From Halorussus rarus (lineage in GTDB: Archaea > Halobacteriota > Halobacteria > Halobacteriales > Haladaptataceae), in NCBI RefSeq assembly GCF_003369835.1, contig NZ_QPMJ01000002.1:930001-994000 (forward strand): a stretch of 64,000 bases of DNA. Reading direction: 5' to 3'. Under the pieces are notes generated by a model. That model saw nothing but the letters and a program-made list of their open reading frames with translations. It made no database searches and had not been told where the DNA came from. Positions 41,744 through 50,780 of the stretch are shown one piece after another; the stretch's first letter is position 1; each line of letters begins with the position of its first letter. Position numbers and translations under genes: made by a program.

Positions 41744-42636
41744 GAGGCGTGCTCACCTCCCTTGCCGAGGATGCCGGACGGCGAGACCAGCAGCACGACG
41801 TAGATGAGCGCGAACAGCACGAACAGCACGACCTCCCCGCTCCAGTAGACGGCGGTCAGCGACTGGGCCAGCCCGAGGACGACGCCGCTCACGATGACGC
41901 CCGGCAGGTATCCCAGGCCGGCGAGCACCACCATGAAGAACGCGAACGCGGTGTACTGCAGGCCCATCCCGGGGTTGGCCGTGAATATCAGCCCGATGAA
42001 GACGCCGGCGGTCGCGGTCATGCCGGCGTACGCGCCGTAGGCGATGGACTGGTACCGGTTGATATTGATGCCCATCAGCCGGGCGTTGGTGCGGTCCTCG
42101 GCGATGGCACGGATGGCCATCCCGCCCCTGGTGTTGTAGAGGTAGTACATGAAGACCGCCAGCGCGAACACGCCGACCGCGGCGGTGACGACCCGGACGG
42201 TCGGGAAGATGCCGATTCCCGGAATCGTGACGCCGCCGACGAGCAGGTCAGACGGGACGTTCCGGTTGTTCGGACCGAACAGCGTGAGGACCGACCCCCG
42301 CACGAATATCGCCAGCCCGAACGTGAACACCAGCCCCATCAGGACGGGCATCGGTCGGTCCCCCGACGTGACGTGGTGGATGAACGGCTGTATCAGGAAC
42401 CCGACCCCGAAGAACGCGAGGAACACCAGCGGGATGACGAAGACGCCTTCGGAGCCGAAGGTCGGCGCGAGCAGCGCGCCCGCGAACGCGCCCAGCATCA
42501 CGTACTCGCCGACCGCGAAGTCGATGACCTCGAGCACGCCGAACGCCAGCGAGAAGCCGACGCCGATGCTGACGTAGATGCCCCCGAGCAGCAGCCCGTT
42601 GATGACGGTCTGGAGCAGCAGGCCGACGTCGACCAT
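41740..42636 (-). CDS. livH: Branched-chain-type ABC transporter permease LivH
   Basis: A 298-residue permease with about eight membrane helices: LLQTVINGLLLGGIYVSIGV, GFSLAFGVLEVIDFAVGEYV, the coupling loop AIRAIAEDRTNARLMGININ and VVLAGLGYLPGVIVSGVVLG. LivH-type hallmarks (G-L-x-x-G-x-x-Y at the start and the EDRT-x-A-x-x-x-G loop) are present. It sits 4 bp after the binding-protein gene and overlaps livM, so it belongs to the same operon. Confidence 0.92.
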   Translation of the reverse strand: MVDVGLLLQTVINGLLLGGIYVSIGVGFSLAFGVLEVIDFAVGEYVMLGAFAGALLAPTFGSEGVFVIPLVFLAFFGVGFLIQPFIHHVTSGDRPMPVLMGLVFTFGLAIFVRGSVLTLFGPNNRNVPSDLLVGGVTIPGIGIFPTVRVVTAAVGVFALAVFMYYLYNTRGGMAIRAIAEDRTNARLMGININRYQSIAYGAYAGMTATAGVFIGLIFTANPGMGLQYTAFAFFMVVLAGLGYLPGVIVSGVVLGLAQSLTAVYWSGEVVLFVLFALIYVVLLVSPSGILGKGGEHAS

Positions 42637-42640
42637 CGGG

Positions 42641-43945
42641 TCAGCGCTCGCTCCACGAGGGCACCGGGTAGGTCGGTTCGCTCCCGCCCTCGGAGCCGAC
42701 GATGACGGGCGAGCCGTCCTGGTCGAGCTGGATGGCCAGCGGCGAGGTCTGGGTGTTGTTGTGGTAGTACTCGCCCTCGTTGTCGAAGCTGACGGTCCCG
42801 TAGAACGTCTCGACCTCGATGCCTTCGAGAATCGACACCAGTTCGTCCTTCTGCTGCTGGTTCAGCGGCGGGCTCGCGCCGAGTTGCTTGAACGCCTCGC
42901 CGAAGACGATGCCGGCCGCGGTCGAACCGGCCTGCGTGTAGTCGGGCGCGGTGTCGAACGTCGACCGGGACGCCTCGACGTAGGCCTGGGGCGTCTCGAA
43001 CAGGGTGCCCCCGCTGCGCTCGACCTGCGGGAGCCAGACGGTCGCGCCGAAGGTGTACGCCGCGCCGTTGCCCGCGCCGTCTTTGTAGCTGTCGGTGTTG
43101 ACCCCGTAGTGGAACATCATCCCGTTGGGGTTGTAGTCGAGCTGCTGGGCGGCGTTGACGAGGTTGACGTGGCTGCCGATGTGGCCGCCGTGGAAGTGGA
43201 GGTCCGGCCCGGCGTTTTTCGCCTGCGTGACGACGTTCGCGTAGTCGGTCCCGCGCGGGAACAGCTCGTAGCCGAGCACCTCAACGTCGGCGTTCTGGGC
43301 CGCCGTCCGCATCGCCTGCGCCGTGCTCTTCGAGAACGGCTCGTTGACGCCCGTGATGTAGACCGACTCGGCCTGCGGGTCGAGGTTGAGGATGTTCGTC
43401 GCCGCCTGGTCGGCGATGATCGAGACCGTCGGGATGGTCCCGAACGTGTACTTCGGTTGCTGCTGCCAGATCTGGGGCGACTCGGCGCTCCCGGTGATGT
43501 GGGGCATCCGGTTCTTCTCCATGATCGGCACGACCGCGAGCGTGACGTTGCTGGAGTACGGGCCCAGCACCGCGTCGACGTTCTGCTGGGAGATCATCCG
43601 GGACGCGGCGTCGGCCCCCGTGCTGGGACTGGACTGCGCGTCGGCGTAGACCAGCTCGACCTGGTGGCTGCTGCCGCCGACCTGGATGCCGCCCTGTTCG
43701 TTCACCGCCTGCTTCCACAGCTCGTAGCCGCGCCGGGTCACCTGACCGCCGAACCGGAGTTCGCCGGACAGCGAGGTGACGACGCCGAGTTTGAAGTTGT
43801 CCCGTCCCTGCCGAGCGCCGAGATACCCCGTCGTCGCGCCGGCGACGCCGACGCCGCCGACAGCCCGCAGGAAGTCGCGCCGTCCGGTCGCGCTGTTCGT
43901 CTCGCTACTCCGTGTCGTTTCCCCGTTCCCCCTCATGTCGTCCAT
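42641..43945 (-). CDS. livK: Tat-exported substrate-binding protein of Liv-type ABC importer
   Basis: A 434-residue type I periplasmic-binding protein. The N-terminus has a twin-arginine signal (GRRDFLRAVGG followed by VGVAGATTGYLGA), as is usual for haloarchaeal exported proteins. The mature part starts FKLGVVTSLSGELRFGGQVT and includes VNEQGGIQVGG, DAVLGPYSSNVTLAVVPIME, and FDTAPDYTQAGSTAAGIVFG. The start is ATG 43945 or ATG 43936; an AT-rich box near 43966 favours the latter for a leaderless message. The ligand is unknown: branched-chain amino acids, amides and urea are all transported by relatives. The nearby formamidase makes short amides a fair guess. Confidence 0.9.
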   Translation of the reverse strand: MDDMRGNGETTRSSETNSATGRRDFLRAVGGVGVAGATTGYLGARQGRDNFKLGVVTSLSGELRFGGQVTRRGYELWKQAVNEQGGIQVGGSSHQVELVYADAQSSPSTGADAASRMISQQNVDAVLGPYSSNVTLAVVPIMEKNRMPHITGSAESPQIWQQQPKYTFGTIPTVSIIADQAATNILNLDPQAESVYITGVNEPFSKSTAQAMRTAAQNADVEVLGYELFPRGTDYANVVTQAKNAGPDLHFHGGHIGSHVNLVNAAQQLDYNPNGMMFHYGVNTDSYKDGAGNGAAYTFGATVWLPQVERSGGTLFETPQAYVEASRSTFDTAPDYTQAGSTAAGIVFGEAFKQLGASPPLNQQQKDELVSILEGIEVETFYGTVSFDNEGEYYHNNTQTSPLAIQLDQDGSPVIVGSEGGSEPTYPVPSWSER

Positions 43946-44051
43946 TGGTAACACTGACCAATACAAATAGCTACTCGAATATTTCACAGGCCGGAAACGG
44001 TCTCACAACAGTTCTGTAAACATCTCAGCGATTTAATGGCAATAAAATGAA

Positions 44052-45422
44052 TTATTGGGCGTCGGTCGCCACTGCAATCGCGTCCGTGACGATGTCCATC
44101 CCCGTCTCCGCCTGCTCGCGGGTGAGTACCAGCGGCGGGATGATCCGCAGGACGTTGCCGTGACGACCGGCCGTCCAGACGAGCACCCCGTTCTCGTAAC
44201 ACGTCGTCTGCACGTCGAGGACGGTCTCCTTCCAGGGGTCGCCGTCCGCGTCGACGAACTCGGCACCGACGAACATCCCCTTGCCGCGGACGTCGGCGAG
44301 GTGCGGACTGCCTTCGGCGACTTCCCGGAGTCGCGTCCGGATGTACTCGCCGACCTCCCGGGCGTGTTCGAGCAGGTTTCGTCGGTCGATGTACTCGATG
44401 GCGCGCACCCCGGCGCGCATCGCGGGGAGGTTGCCGCGGTAGGTGCCGACGTGGCCGCCGGCCTCCCAGGTGTCGTACTTCTCGCGGTACATCGTCGCCG
44501 AGAGCGGCAGGCCGATGCCGCCGATGGCCTTCGCCATCGGCATGACGTCGGGCGTCACGCCCTCCCAGTCGCTGGCGAACCACTGTCCCGTCCGGCCGAA
44601 TCCCGTCTGAATCTCGTCGACGATCAGCGGGACATCGTTGTCCTCCGCGATCTCCTTGAGCCGCGGGAGGAACCCCTCCGGCGGCGCGACGACGCCGCCC
44701 TCACCCTGAATCGGCTCGACCCAGATGCCGGCGGGGTTGGCGAGCCCGCCATAGGGGTCCTCGAGGATGGAGCGGACGTCCGCGAGCGACCGTTTCATCG
44801 CTTCCTCCTCGCTCACATCGTGCCTGAAGGCGTAGGGGTACTGGGCGTACTGGACGTCGCTCAGCAGCGGCGTGTACTCGCGCTTGAACTTCTTGGCGCC
44901 GGTCAGGCTGAGCGCGCCCGAGGTCGCGCCGTGGTACGACCCCCGGAACGCGACGAGGCCGTCGCCGCCGGTGTTGTACTTCGCGAGTTTGATGGTGGCC
45001 TCGATGGCGTCGCTCCCGGTCGGCCCGCCGAACACGACGCGGTTGTTCCCCGAGAGGTCGCCCGGCGCGATCTCCCCGAGCTTCTCGATGAGGTCGAGGC
45101 GGGGTTCGGTCGGGAAGTCGATGGAGTGGACCAACTGTTCGGTCTGGTCGTTCACCGCGTCGACCACGTAGGGGTTCGAGTGGCCAACGTTGAGGACGCC
45201 GATGCCGGCGAAGAAGTCGAGGTACGTGTTCCCGTCGACGTCGCGGAGGGTCGCGCCTCGGCCCTCCTCGAAGGCTATCGGGACTCGGTCGGGATAGGCG
45301 ACCGCGCTGCTGTCGAGTTCGCGCTGTCGGTCGAGTAGTTCCCTCGAGTTCGGTCCGGGGACCGACTCGACGCTCGGCGCCTCGTCGAAGTGCAGGTCGT
45401 GTATCGGTGGTGCGTCCCCCAT
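44052..45422 (-). CDS. Class III aminotransferase (GABA/diaminobutyrate type)
   Basis: A 456-residue PLP enzyme. Features: [96 protein letters not shown] and the PLP lysine in [15 protein letters not shown]. The order and lengths match 4-aminobutyrate or L-2,4-diaminobutyrate:2-oxoglutarate aminotransferases; ornithine is also possible. A TATA box and an inverted repeat lie directly before ATG 45422. It is upstream of, and co-directional with, the Liv importer genes about 100 bp away, so it may be part of the same catabolic theme. Confidence 0.9.
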   Translation of the reverse strand: MGDAPPIHDLHFDEAPSVESVPGPNSRELLDRQRELDSSAVAYPDRVPIAFEEGRGATLRDVDGNTYLDFFAGIGVLNVGHSNPYVVDAVNDQTEQLVHSIDFPTEPRLDLIEKLGEIAPGDLSGNNRVVFGGPTGSDAIEATIKLAKYNTGGDGLVAFRGSYHGATSGALSLTGAKKFKREYTPLLSDVQYAQYPYAFRHDVSEEEAMKRSLADVRSILEDPYGGLANPAGIWVEPIQGEGGVVAPPEGFLPRLKEIAEDNDVPLIVDEIQTGFGRTGQWFASDWEGVTPDVMPMAKAIGGIGLPLSATMYREKYDTWEAGGHVGTYRGNLPAMRAGVRAIEYIDRRNLLEHAREVGEYIRTRLREVAEGSPHLADVRGKGMFVGAEFVDADGDPWKETVLDVQTTCYENGVLVWTAGRHGNVLRIIPPLVLTREQAETGMDIVTDAIAVATDAQ

Positions 45423-45429
45423 AGGACAA

Positions 45430-45446
45430 CGTGTGGTAATCACACG
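45430..45446. promoter_or_regulatory. Operator-like inverted repeat before aminotransferase gene
   Basis: CGTGTG-GTAAT-CACACG is a perfect 6-bp-arm inverted repeat placed between the TATA box and the start codon of the aminotransferase gene. A repressor bound here would block transcription start. Confidence 0.5.
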
Positions 45447-45456
45447 CATATATGTT
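45447..45456 (-). promoter_or_regulatory. TATA box of aminotransferase gene
   Basis: GCATATATGT (ACATATATGC on the minus strand) is centred 29 nt before ATG 45422, the expected distance for a leaderless haloarchaeal transcript. Confidence 0.55.
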
Positions 45457-45764
45457 CGCTAATGTAGCATTTCAGATAGTCCAGACGTGCATCGCGGCGG
45501 AGCACGCCGTACCGTATCCCGATTGCTCCGCAGGAGATACCAGTCGCGCCTGGAACACCCGAACTACCGTGCAGCGCGCACTCGGAGTGCGTCGCGCTTT
45601 GACCAGGCCGGGACCAGAAAGTATTCAAGGACTACCGAGATCTTATTACTCATGTCTCCGGTGGGTGACCAAGGGAGAGAACCGCAGCCGATACACCTGC
45701 TCGCGTCCGCCGGTCGAGTCGCGGCCCGGGCAGGCAACGTGACCGCGAAAAGGAGGCGACGACC
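45457..45764. other. Gap without a gene
   Basis: About 300 bp with several open frames but none with haloarchaeal character; I consider them chance. AAGTATTCAAGG near 45627 and CTTATTACTC near 45642 are possible promoter boxes for the small gene at 45765. Nothing else is seen. Confidence 0.4.
45751..45756 (+). promoter_or_regulatory. Shine-Dalgarno site AGGAGG
   Basis: AGGAGG lies 8 nt before GTG 45765 and decides this start. It implies a leadered transcript. Confidence 0.6.
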
Positions 45765-45983
45765 GTGAACCTCGACAGCGAGATGCTCCACCAGCTCGGC
45801 GGCATCACGGGGATCGGGTGGACGGCGTCGGTGCTCGGATACGCCACCACGGTCGTCGGCTACGGGAGCGGGTACCTCTCGCGGCTGGCCACCGAGCCCC
45901 ACTCGTTCCTCTACGCCGGCGGCGTCCTCTTCCTGGCGACGCTCGGCCTCGACCGGCTGGCGAAGTCCGACGCCGACGAGTGA
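45765..45983 (+). CDS. Small haloarchaeal membrane protein
   Basis: A 72-residue protein starting at GTG after a perfect AGGAGG site. It has two hydrophobic segments: GGITGIGWTASVLGYATTVV and, after LSRLATEPHS, FLYAGGVLFLATLGLDRLA, with a short charged tail. It is probably a two-helix inner-membrane protein of unknown role. It stands alone before the threonine synthase gene (97 bp away, same strand). Confidence 0.65.
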   Translation: MNLDSEMLHQLGGITGIGWTASVLGYATTVVGYGSGYLSRLATEPHSFLYAGGVLFLATLGLDRLAKSDADE

Positions 45984-46080
45984 GGCCACCCGCGCTCGCG
46001 GCATGCGAGACTGCGCACCCCGTTTCGTCCAGCCCCTTTTAGAGAGGTAGCTTCTCCTATCTCCACCTCCATGGCGTTCC

Positions 46081-47322
46081 ATGGACCACGTAACTGCGCT
46101 GGAGTGTACGCTCTGCGGAGACCGATACGACCCCGGAGAGATCATCTACACCTGCCCGAACCACCCCGGCGTGAAGGGGATTCTCGACGTCCGGTACGAT
46201 TACGACCGTATCGCCGACCGGTTCGACGAACCCCTCGACGGTGGTATCGACTCGCAGTGGAAGTACCGCGCGTTCCTCCCCGTGCCGGCGGACGCCGACC
46301 CGGTCACGCTCGGCGAGGGCGGGACCGACCTGCTCGACGCGCCCCGGCTGGGCGAGGCGCTGGGCGTCGACGCGCGAGTCAAGGACGACGGCCGGAATCC
46401 GACGGGCGTGCTGAAGGACCGCGCGACGTCGGTGTCGGTGACGAAGGCCCGGGAGTTCGACCGCGAGGTCGTCACGTGCGCGTCGACGGGAAACGCCGCG
46501 GCCTCGCTGGCCGGCTACGCCGCTCGCGCCGGTCTGGACTGCCGACTGTTCGTCCCGGGCGACGCGCCGGCGGGGAAGCTCGCCCAGCCGCTCGTCTACG
46601 GGGCGGACGTCCTCGGCGTCGAGGGGAGCTACGACGAGGTCTACGACCTCAGCATGGCGGCGACCGACCGGTTCGGCTGGTACAACCGGAACGCCGCGGT
46701 CAACCCGTTCCAGGTCGAGGGCAAGCGCACCGTCGGCCACGAACTCGCCGAACAGACCCGCGGCGACGTCCCCGACTGGGTTGTGTTCTCGATGGGCGAC
46801 GGCTGCACGATCGCCGGCGGGTGGAAGGGGTTCCGCGAGTTCGCCGACCTCGGCTACGTCGACGAGACCCCGAAACTGCTCGGCGTGCAGGCCGAGGGCG
46901 CGAGCGCCATCCACGACGCGTTCCACGAGCACGGGGACGCCGACGATGTCGCGGAGACGCTCGCCGACAGCATCGCGGTCGGTCGCCCCCGCAACACGGT
47001 CAAGGCGTGCACGGCGCTCGACGAGAGCGGTGGGACGTCTGTGACCGTGAGCGACTCGGAGATACTGGACGCCGAGGCGCTCCTGGGTCGCACCGAGGGA
47101 ATCTACGCGGAGCCCGCGGGCGCGGCGCCGGTCGCCGGCGTTCGGAAGGCCCGCACCGAGGGCGTCATCGAGGCGGGCGAATCGGTCGTGGTGGTCGTGA
47201 CCGGCAACGGGCTGAAGGACACCGAGAGCGCGATGCGGGCGGCGGGCGAGGTCGAGTCCATCGCACCGGATATCGATGATGTCATCGAGCGCTACGGGGC
47301 AGACGGTGGGATCGCCGAATGA
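46081..47322 (+). CDS. thrC: Threonine synthase
   Basis: A 413-residue PLP enzyme. The N-terminus has a zinc-ribbon-like ECTLCGDRYDPGEIIYTCPN, a feature of archaeal and plant-type threonine synthases; next come DPVTLGEGGTDLLDAPRLGE, the PLP lysine motif NPTGVLKDRATSVSVTKAR, the serine/asparagine loop STGNAASLAGYAARAG (here ASTGNAA) and EGIYAEPAGAAPVAGV. It converts O-phospho-L-homoserine to threonine in the cytosol. Length is typical. A threonine dehydratase or related PLP enzyme is a less likely alternative. Confidence 0.88.
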   Translation: MDHVTALECTLCGDRYDPGEIIYTCPNHPGVKGILDVRYDYDRIADRFDEPLDGGIDSQWKYRAFLPVPADADPVTLGEGGTDLLDAPRLGEALGVDARVKDDGRNPTGVLKDRATSVSVTKAREFDREVVTCASTGNAAASLAGYAARAGLDCRLFVPGDAPAGKLAQPLVYGADVLGVEGSYDEVYDLSMAATDRFGWYNRNAAVNPFQVEGKRTVGHELAEQTRGDVPDWVVFSMGDGCTIAGGWKGFREFADLGYVDETPKLLGVQAEGASAIHDAFHEHGDADDVAETLADSIAVGRPRNTVKACTALDESGGTSVTVSDSEILDAEALLGRTEGIYAEPAGAAPVAGVRKARTEGVIEAGESVVVVVTGNGLKDTESAMRAAGEVESIAPDIDDVIERYGADGGIAE

Positions 47323-47466
47323 GGACCGGCTTCCGTCGGCTTCTCGTCCGGTTCCGTAGCGCGGTCAGAGGAGACGTTGGCGACGATTTCGCTCTCGTCA
47401 AGGATGTAGTGGTGTCGAGCATATTGTCGTCCACTTTTCGAGCGCAGTCGACTCAAGCAGCCGAAC

Positions 47467-47474
47467 CCTTATAC
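47467..47474 (+). promoter_or_regulatory. TATA-like box of hicBA
   Basis: CTTATACT is centred about 29 nt before ATG 47500, which fits a leaderless promoter for the toxin-antitoxin pair. Confidence 0.45.
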
Positions 47475-47499
47475 TGCTCATGCCGTAACTACGACTATA

Positions 47500-47769
47500 A
47501 TGGCCAGTTCGTCGCAGGACGGGGGTGCACACGATAGTGAGATCCGCTTGTGGCGTGAGGACGACTGGTGGATTGCGAAAGACGTCGACACGGGTGTGAC
47601 CTCTCAAGGGCGATCTCGAGAAACTGCGCTGGAAAACCTCGACGAGGCTGTCGCGCTTCACAGAGACGAAATCGGTCGTGAGCCGACCGACGAGGAACTC
47701 CGCGACTTAGGGATTGACCCGGCAGAGAACTCGACGGGTGACGAACAGCCACCGGACGTCCTCGAGTAG
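47500..47769 (+). CDS. hicB: HicB-like antitoxin
   Basis: An 89-residue protein with the partial RNase H-like HicB fold: EIRLWREDDWWIAKDVDTGV, TSQGRSRETALENLDEAVAL, and a following acidic helix HRDEIGREPTDEELRDLGID. The pattern of two strands, a G-x-S-x-x-E-A-x-x-N-L helix and an acidic tail is characteristic. It neutralises the HicA RNase encoded 3 bp downstream. No DNA-binding domain is fused, so autoregulation may depend on the acidic region or be absent. Confidence 0.87.
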   Translation: MASSSQDGGAHDSEIRLWREDDWWIAKDVDTGVTSQGRSRETALENLDEAVALHRDEIGREPTDEELRDLGIDPAENSTGDEQPPDVLE

Positions 47770-47772
47770 TCG

Positions 47773-48024
47773 ATGGGACGGCGCACGTTCTCCGGGATGG
47801 AAGTCGTGAAGGTGCTGGTAAACGCCGGCGGGTTCGAGTGGCGACGGACAGTCGGTGATCACGCCCAGCTGTACTACGAACACCCAACGAACGAAGACGA
47901 CCGCCGACGAGTGACGGTTCCGCTGCACGACGAACTCCGGACGGGGACGCTCCGGGAAATCGCCGAAAGCGCTGGTGCCAAGGACTTCGAGGCGTTCTGT
48001 GACTGGGTCGACCACAACGCGTAG
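47773..48024 (+). CDS. hicA: HicA-like toxin (mRNA interferase)
   Basis: An 83-residue basic double-stranded RNA-binding-like protein: MGRRTFSGMEVVKVLVNAGG, FEWRRTVGDHAQLYYEH, and VTVPLHDELRTGTLREIAES. HicA toxins use a His in a G-(S/D)-H-x-x-(Y/F) motif, here GDHAQLYY, to cleave mRNA. The neighbour upstream, 3 bp away, is the matching antitoxin, so antitoxin precedes toxin here. Confidence 0.87.
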   Translation: MGRRTFSGMEVVKVLVNAGGFEWRRTVGDHAQLYYEHPTNEDDRRRVTVPLHDELRTGTLREIAESAGAKDFEAFCDWVDHNA

Positions 48025-48080
48025 TCGCACCGCAACTCACCGTCGCTCTGTCACCACGACCGAGCAGGACTGCCAGCGCG

Positions 48081-48710
48081 TCACGCGTCGGTGTCGCCGC
48101 TCGATTCCGGCGGAACGCGAGGATACGACTGGCGGTGCCCGGTGGAGTTTCGCGCGAGTATTTGGGTGAGGGCGCCCGTGCGGCCGTCCGACCGCTCCTC
48201 CGTTCGCTCGTCGTAGTAGAGGACAGTCAGGTCCAGGCAGGCGTGGAGGAGTTCGTTCGCGGCGAACCGGTAGCGGTCGCCGCTGGGGCCCGAGTCTACG
48301 GGGTCGGACGTGCGCAGGTGGTGCTGGACGAAGAGGACGCCGCCGGGCGCGAGCGCCTCCGTGATGTCCGGAAAGCGGTCGACCGCGCGGTAGAAGCTGA
48401 TCGTGATGACGTCATAGGTCGCGTCCGGGAACCCGTACGTCGGCACGTCCGCTTGAATCCAGTTCGTCCGGTCCGCGACGCCGCGGTCGACCGCGTTCTC
48501 GCGGGCGATCTCCAGCCCCGCCCGCGACTGGTCGATGCCGTCGACCTGATAGCCGTGCGCGGCCAGGAACACCGCGTTGCGGCCCGTGCCCGTCGCGACG
48601 TCGAGCGCTCGGCCGTCCGGGAGCGCATCGATATATCTGCGGAGCACCGGCGACGTCTCCGGATTCTGGGGGTACTCACCCTCGCGAAAGCGTTCGTCCC
48701 ACATCGTCAT
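48081..48710 (-). CDS. Class I SAM-dependent methyltransferase
   Basis: A 209-residue methyltransferase with motif I ALDVATGTGRNAVFLAAHGY, acidic residue VDGIDQSRAGLEIAREN, motif II-like IQADVPTYGFPDATYDVITI and post-III GGVLFVQHHLRTSDP. The MWDERFREGEYPQNP opening is typical of the TehB/thiopurine-like group that acts on small molecules such as tellurite or thiols. The start is ATG 48710 or 48704. It is transcribed on the strand opposite to the HicBA pair, convergent with it. Confidence 0.85.
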   Translation of the reverse strand: MTMWDERFREGEYPQNPETSPVLRRYIDALPDGRALDVATGTGRNAVFLAAHGYQVDGIDQSRAGLEIARENAVDRGVADRTNWIQADVPTYGFPDATYDVITISFYRAVDRFPDITEALAPGGVLFVQHHLRTSDPVDSGPSGDRYRFAANELLHACLDLTVLYYDERTEERSDGRTGALTQILARNSTGHRQSYPRVPPESSGDTDA

Positions 48711-48809
48711 ACGGGAACTAGGGGAGGAGAGCACGTCAAAGGTCGGGACGGTTCGCCGAACTGCGCGTTGCAACTGAGATACTGAGCGCGTCGGTGTATT
48801 GCGATATCG

Positions 48810-50102
48810 CTACCAAGTTAACCCTTCGTAGGTCAGACCGTCGCGGCGGTCGACGATTCTGCGGCCGTCCACGACGACCGAGTCGGCCATCGCGTCGAAC
48901 TCGTCGTCGAGCGCCGCGAACTCGTCCCAGTCAGTGACGACCAGCGCGCCGTGGGCGTCGGCGAGCGCCGCCGCGGCCGAGTCGGCGTACTCGACGTCGG
49001 GGAAGCGCTCGCGCATGTTCTCGGTGGCGACCGGATCGTAGGCCACGACTTCGGCATCGCGTTCCTGGAGGCCCTCGATGATGGGGATGGCCCGGGAGTT
49101 GCGGGTGTCGTCGGTGCCGGGCTTGAAGGCGAGGCCGAGGACGGCGACGCGTCTGCCGGCGTGATCGACGTGGCGTTCGAGCAGGTCGAGCATGCGCTCG
49201 GGCTGCTTGTCGTTGACCTCGACCGCGGCGTCGAGCAGAGTCGGCTCGTAGTCGGCGTCGCGGGCGGCGGCGATGAGCGCGGCGGTGTCCTTCGGGAAGC
49301 AGCTGCCGCCCCAGCCGACGCCCGACCGGAGGAAGCGCTCGCCGATGCGGTCGTCGAGGCCGATGGCCTCCATGACCTCGTAGGCGTCGACGCCGTACTC
49401 CTTGCAGACGTTCCCGAGTTCGTTGACGAGGCTGACCTTCGTGGCGAGGAAGGCGTTGTTGGCGTACTTGATCATCTCGGCTTCGCGGAGGCCGGTCTCG
49501 ACGAGCGCGGCGTCCGAGTCGGCGAGCAGCGGGTCGAAGACCTCTCGGAGGCGTTCGTTGGCGAGGTCGGTTCGCGTGCCGAAGACGACTTTGTCCGGGT
49601 TCTGGAAGTCCTCGACTGCGCTCCCCTCGCGGAGGAACTCGGGGTTCATCGCGACGTGGGTGTCTTGGTCGAGCGTCTTGCCCGAGGTTTCCTCGAGAAT
49701 CGGGGCGATGGTGTCCTCGGTGGTGCCCGGAACGACGGTGGACTTGACGACGACGACGTGCGGGTCGTCCTTCGCAGCGAGTGCCTCGCCGAGCGACCGC
49801 GCGCCGGCTTCCATGATGTCGAGATCGATGCTGCCGTCGTCTCGCGAGGGCGTGGGGAGTGCGAGGAACGTGACGTCGGTGTCGCGGACCGCGGCGTAGT
49901 CGGTGGTCGCGTTGAGTTGGTTGCCGCCGTACTCGGCGACGAGGTCGTCGAGGCCCGGTTCGTGAATCGGGGCTTCGCCCGCGTTGATTGAGTCGACGGT
50001 TGACTCGTCGATGTCGACGTTCGTTACCTCGTGGCCGTAGTCGGCGAGGCAGGCGGCGACGGTGGTGCCGACGTAGCCGCTGCCGACGATGCTGACGTTC
50101 AT
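48810..50102 (-). CDS. aglM: UDP-glucose 6-dehydrogenase
   Basis: A 430-residue nucleotide-sugar dehydrogenase. The N-terminal NAD domain is [20 protein letters not shown], with [19 protein letters not shown] and [20 protein letters not shown] in the middle, the catalytic cysteine in [20 protein letters not shown], and a C-terminal UDP-binding domain with [20 protein letters not shown]. It oxidises UDP-glucose to UDP-glucuronate for the haloarchaeal Agl N-glycosylation pathway. ATG 50102 is chosen because the family starts at the first NAD strand. It is near aglF, as in other haloarchaea. Confidence 0.9.
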   Translation of the reverse strand: MNVSIVGSGYVGTTVAACLADYGHEVTNVDIDESTVDSINAGEAPIHEPGLDDLVAEYGGNQLNATTDYAAVRDTDVTFLALPTPSRDDGSIDLDIMEAGARSLGEALAAKDDPHVVVVKSTVVPGTTEDTIAPILEETSGKTLDQDTHVAMNPEFLREGSAVEDFQNPDKVVFGTRTDLANERLREVFDPLLADSDAALVETGLREAEMIKYANNAFLATKVSLVNELGNVCKEYGVDAYEVMEAIGLDDRIGERFLRSGVGWGGSCFPKDTAALIAAARDADYEPTLLDAAVEVNDKQPERMLDLLERHVDHAGRRVAVLGLAFKPGTDDTRNSRAIPIIEGLQERDAEVVAYDPVATENMRERFPDVEYADSAAAALADAHGALVVTDWDEFAALDDEFDAMADSVVVDGRRIVDRRDGLTYEGLTW

Positions 50103-50181
50103 TAGGAAATTAGTCTGCGTCGCTGGCCTTGAGCGTTCGGATGCCCGACTAAATGACCCCACCCTTGCGTTGGTCAACTGA

Positions 50182-50465
50182 ATGGGACACGCCGTCACGG
50201 ATACTGCCACTCCCGACGATTTGTACGCTCACCTACGACGTCCCTCGAAAACGCTCTTACGGCTCGAATCGGCGGCGACGTAGTCCCAATTGGGCCGTTA
50301 GAACTCCAGATTGCCTACAAACTACACCTCGGCGCGCAGAAGGACATCGAGGATGCGGTCCACCTCTACACGCTTTTCGAGGAAAGCCTTAGTGTCTCCC
50401 ACCTCGAAGAGTGGGTAACACGACTCGACGTCGAAGACGAATATGAGCGACTCAAACGCGCGTGA
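50182..50465 (+). pseudogene. Frameshifted, truncated nucleotidyltransferase-like relic
   Basis: The 5' part, from ATG 50182, reads [20 protein letters not shown]; then a frame change of one base around 50240-50250 is needed to reach SLENALTARIGGDVVPIGPL and ELQIAYKLHLGAQKDIEDAV, LYTLFEESLSVSHLEEWVTR and the stop at 50463-50465. The second part is the well-kept C-terminus of a haloarchaeal nucleotidyltransferase-like protein. The normal gene is longer at its N-terminus, so this is both truncated and frameshifted. Its end overlaps the next gene by 23 bp, as in intact pairs. A sequencing error could explain the shift but not the missing 5' end. Confidence 0.7.
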
Positions 50466-50706
50466 GCAGCTCGACGCGAAGCACGAACGCAACCGTGAGC
50501 AGCGCATCGAGGGTATCAAGCGCTGGGTCGAGTACATTCAATCAGAGCCACCGGAGACGTGGGGGCCGCAACAGAACGCGGTCGTCAACGACCAACTTGA
50601 CGCCGCCCAAAGCGTGCAGATGTCAGCCGATCACCAGCAACAGGTGGCGGACATAGCGAAGGAAATCGTCGAAGCACGAGACGCTTCCGGCGAATCGTCG
50701 GAGTAG
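50443..50706 (+). CDS. Small helical partner protein of the relic
   Basis: An 87-residue, mostly helical and charged protein (EQLDAKHERNREQRIEGIKR, WVEYIQSEPPETWGPQQNAV, VADIAKEIVEARDASG). It begins inside the end of the nucleotidyltransferase-like relic, the way the intact two-gene pair is arranged in other haloarchaea as far as I recall. It could be the toxin or antitoxin half of a MNT/HEPN-like pair, but its length is small for a HEPN toxin. The frame is intact. It probably has no function here without the partner. Confidence 0.6.
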   Translation: MSDSNAREQLDAKHERNREQRIEGIKRWVEYIQSEPPETWGPQQNAVVNDQLDAAQSVQMSADHQQQVADIAKEIVEARDASGESSE

Positions 50707-50749
50707 TCTGAGGATTGGAAGCGGGCTTGCTGCGATTTCAAGACTAAGG

Positions 50750-50756
50750 TATTTAG
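50750..50756 (+). promoter_or_regulatory. TATA box of aglF
   Basis: TATTTAG is centred 28 nt before ATG 50781, the standard leaderless distance. Confidence 0.5.
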
Positions 50757-50780
50757 TACCCTCGTACGAGTCGAAGATAC

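Noticed and set aside
45452-45768. Two plus-strand frames of more than 90 codons in the gap before 45765
   Set aside because: Composition is unlike haloarchaeal proteins, and the region includes the aminotransferase promoter.
47319-47537. 72-codon frame overlapping the threonine synthase stop
   Set aside because: It has no domain, covers the promoter of hicBA and overlaps the hicB start in another frame; chance frame.
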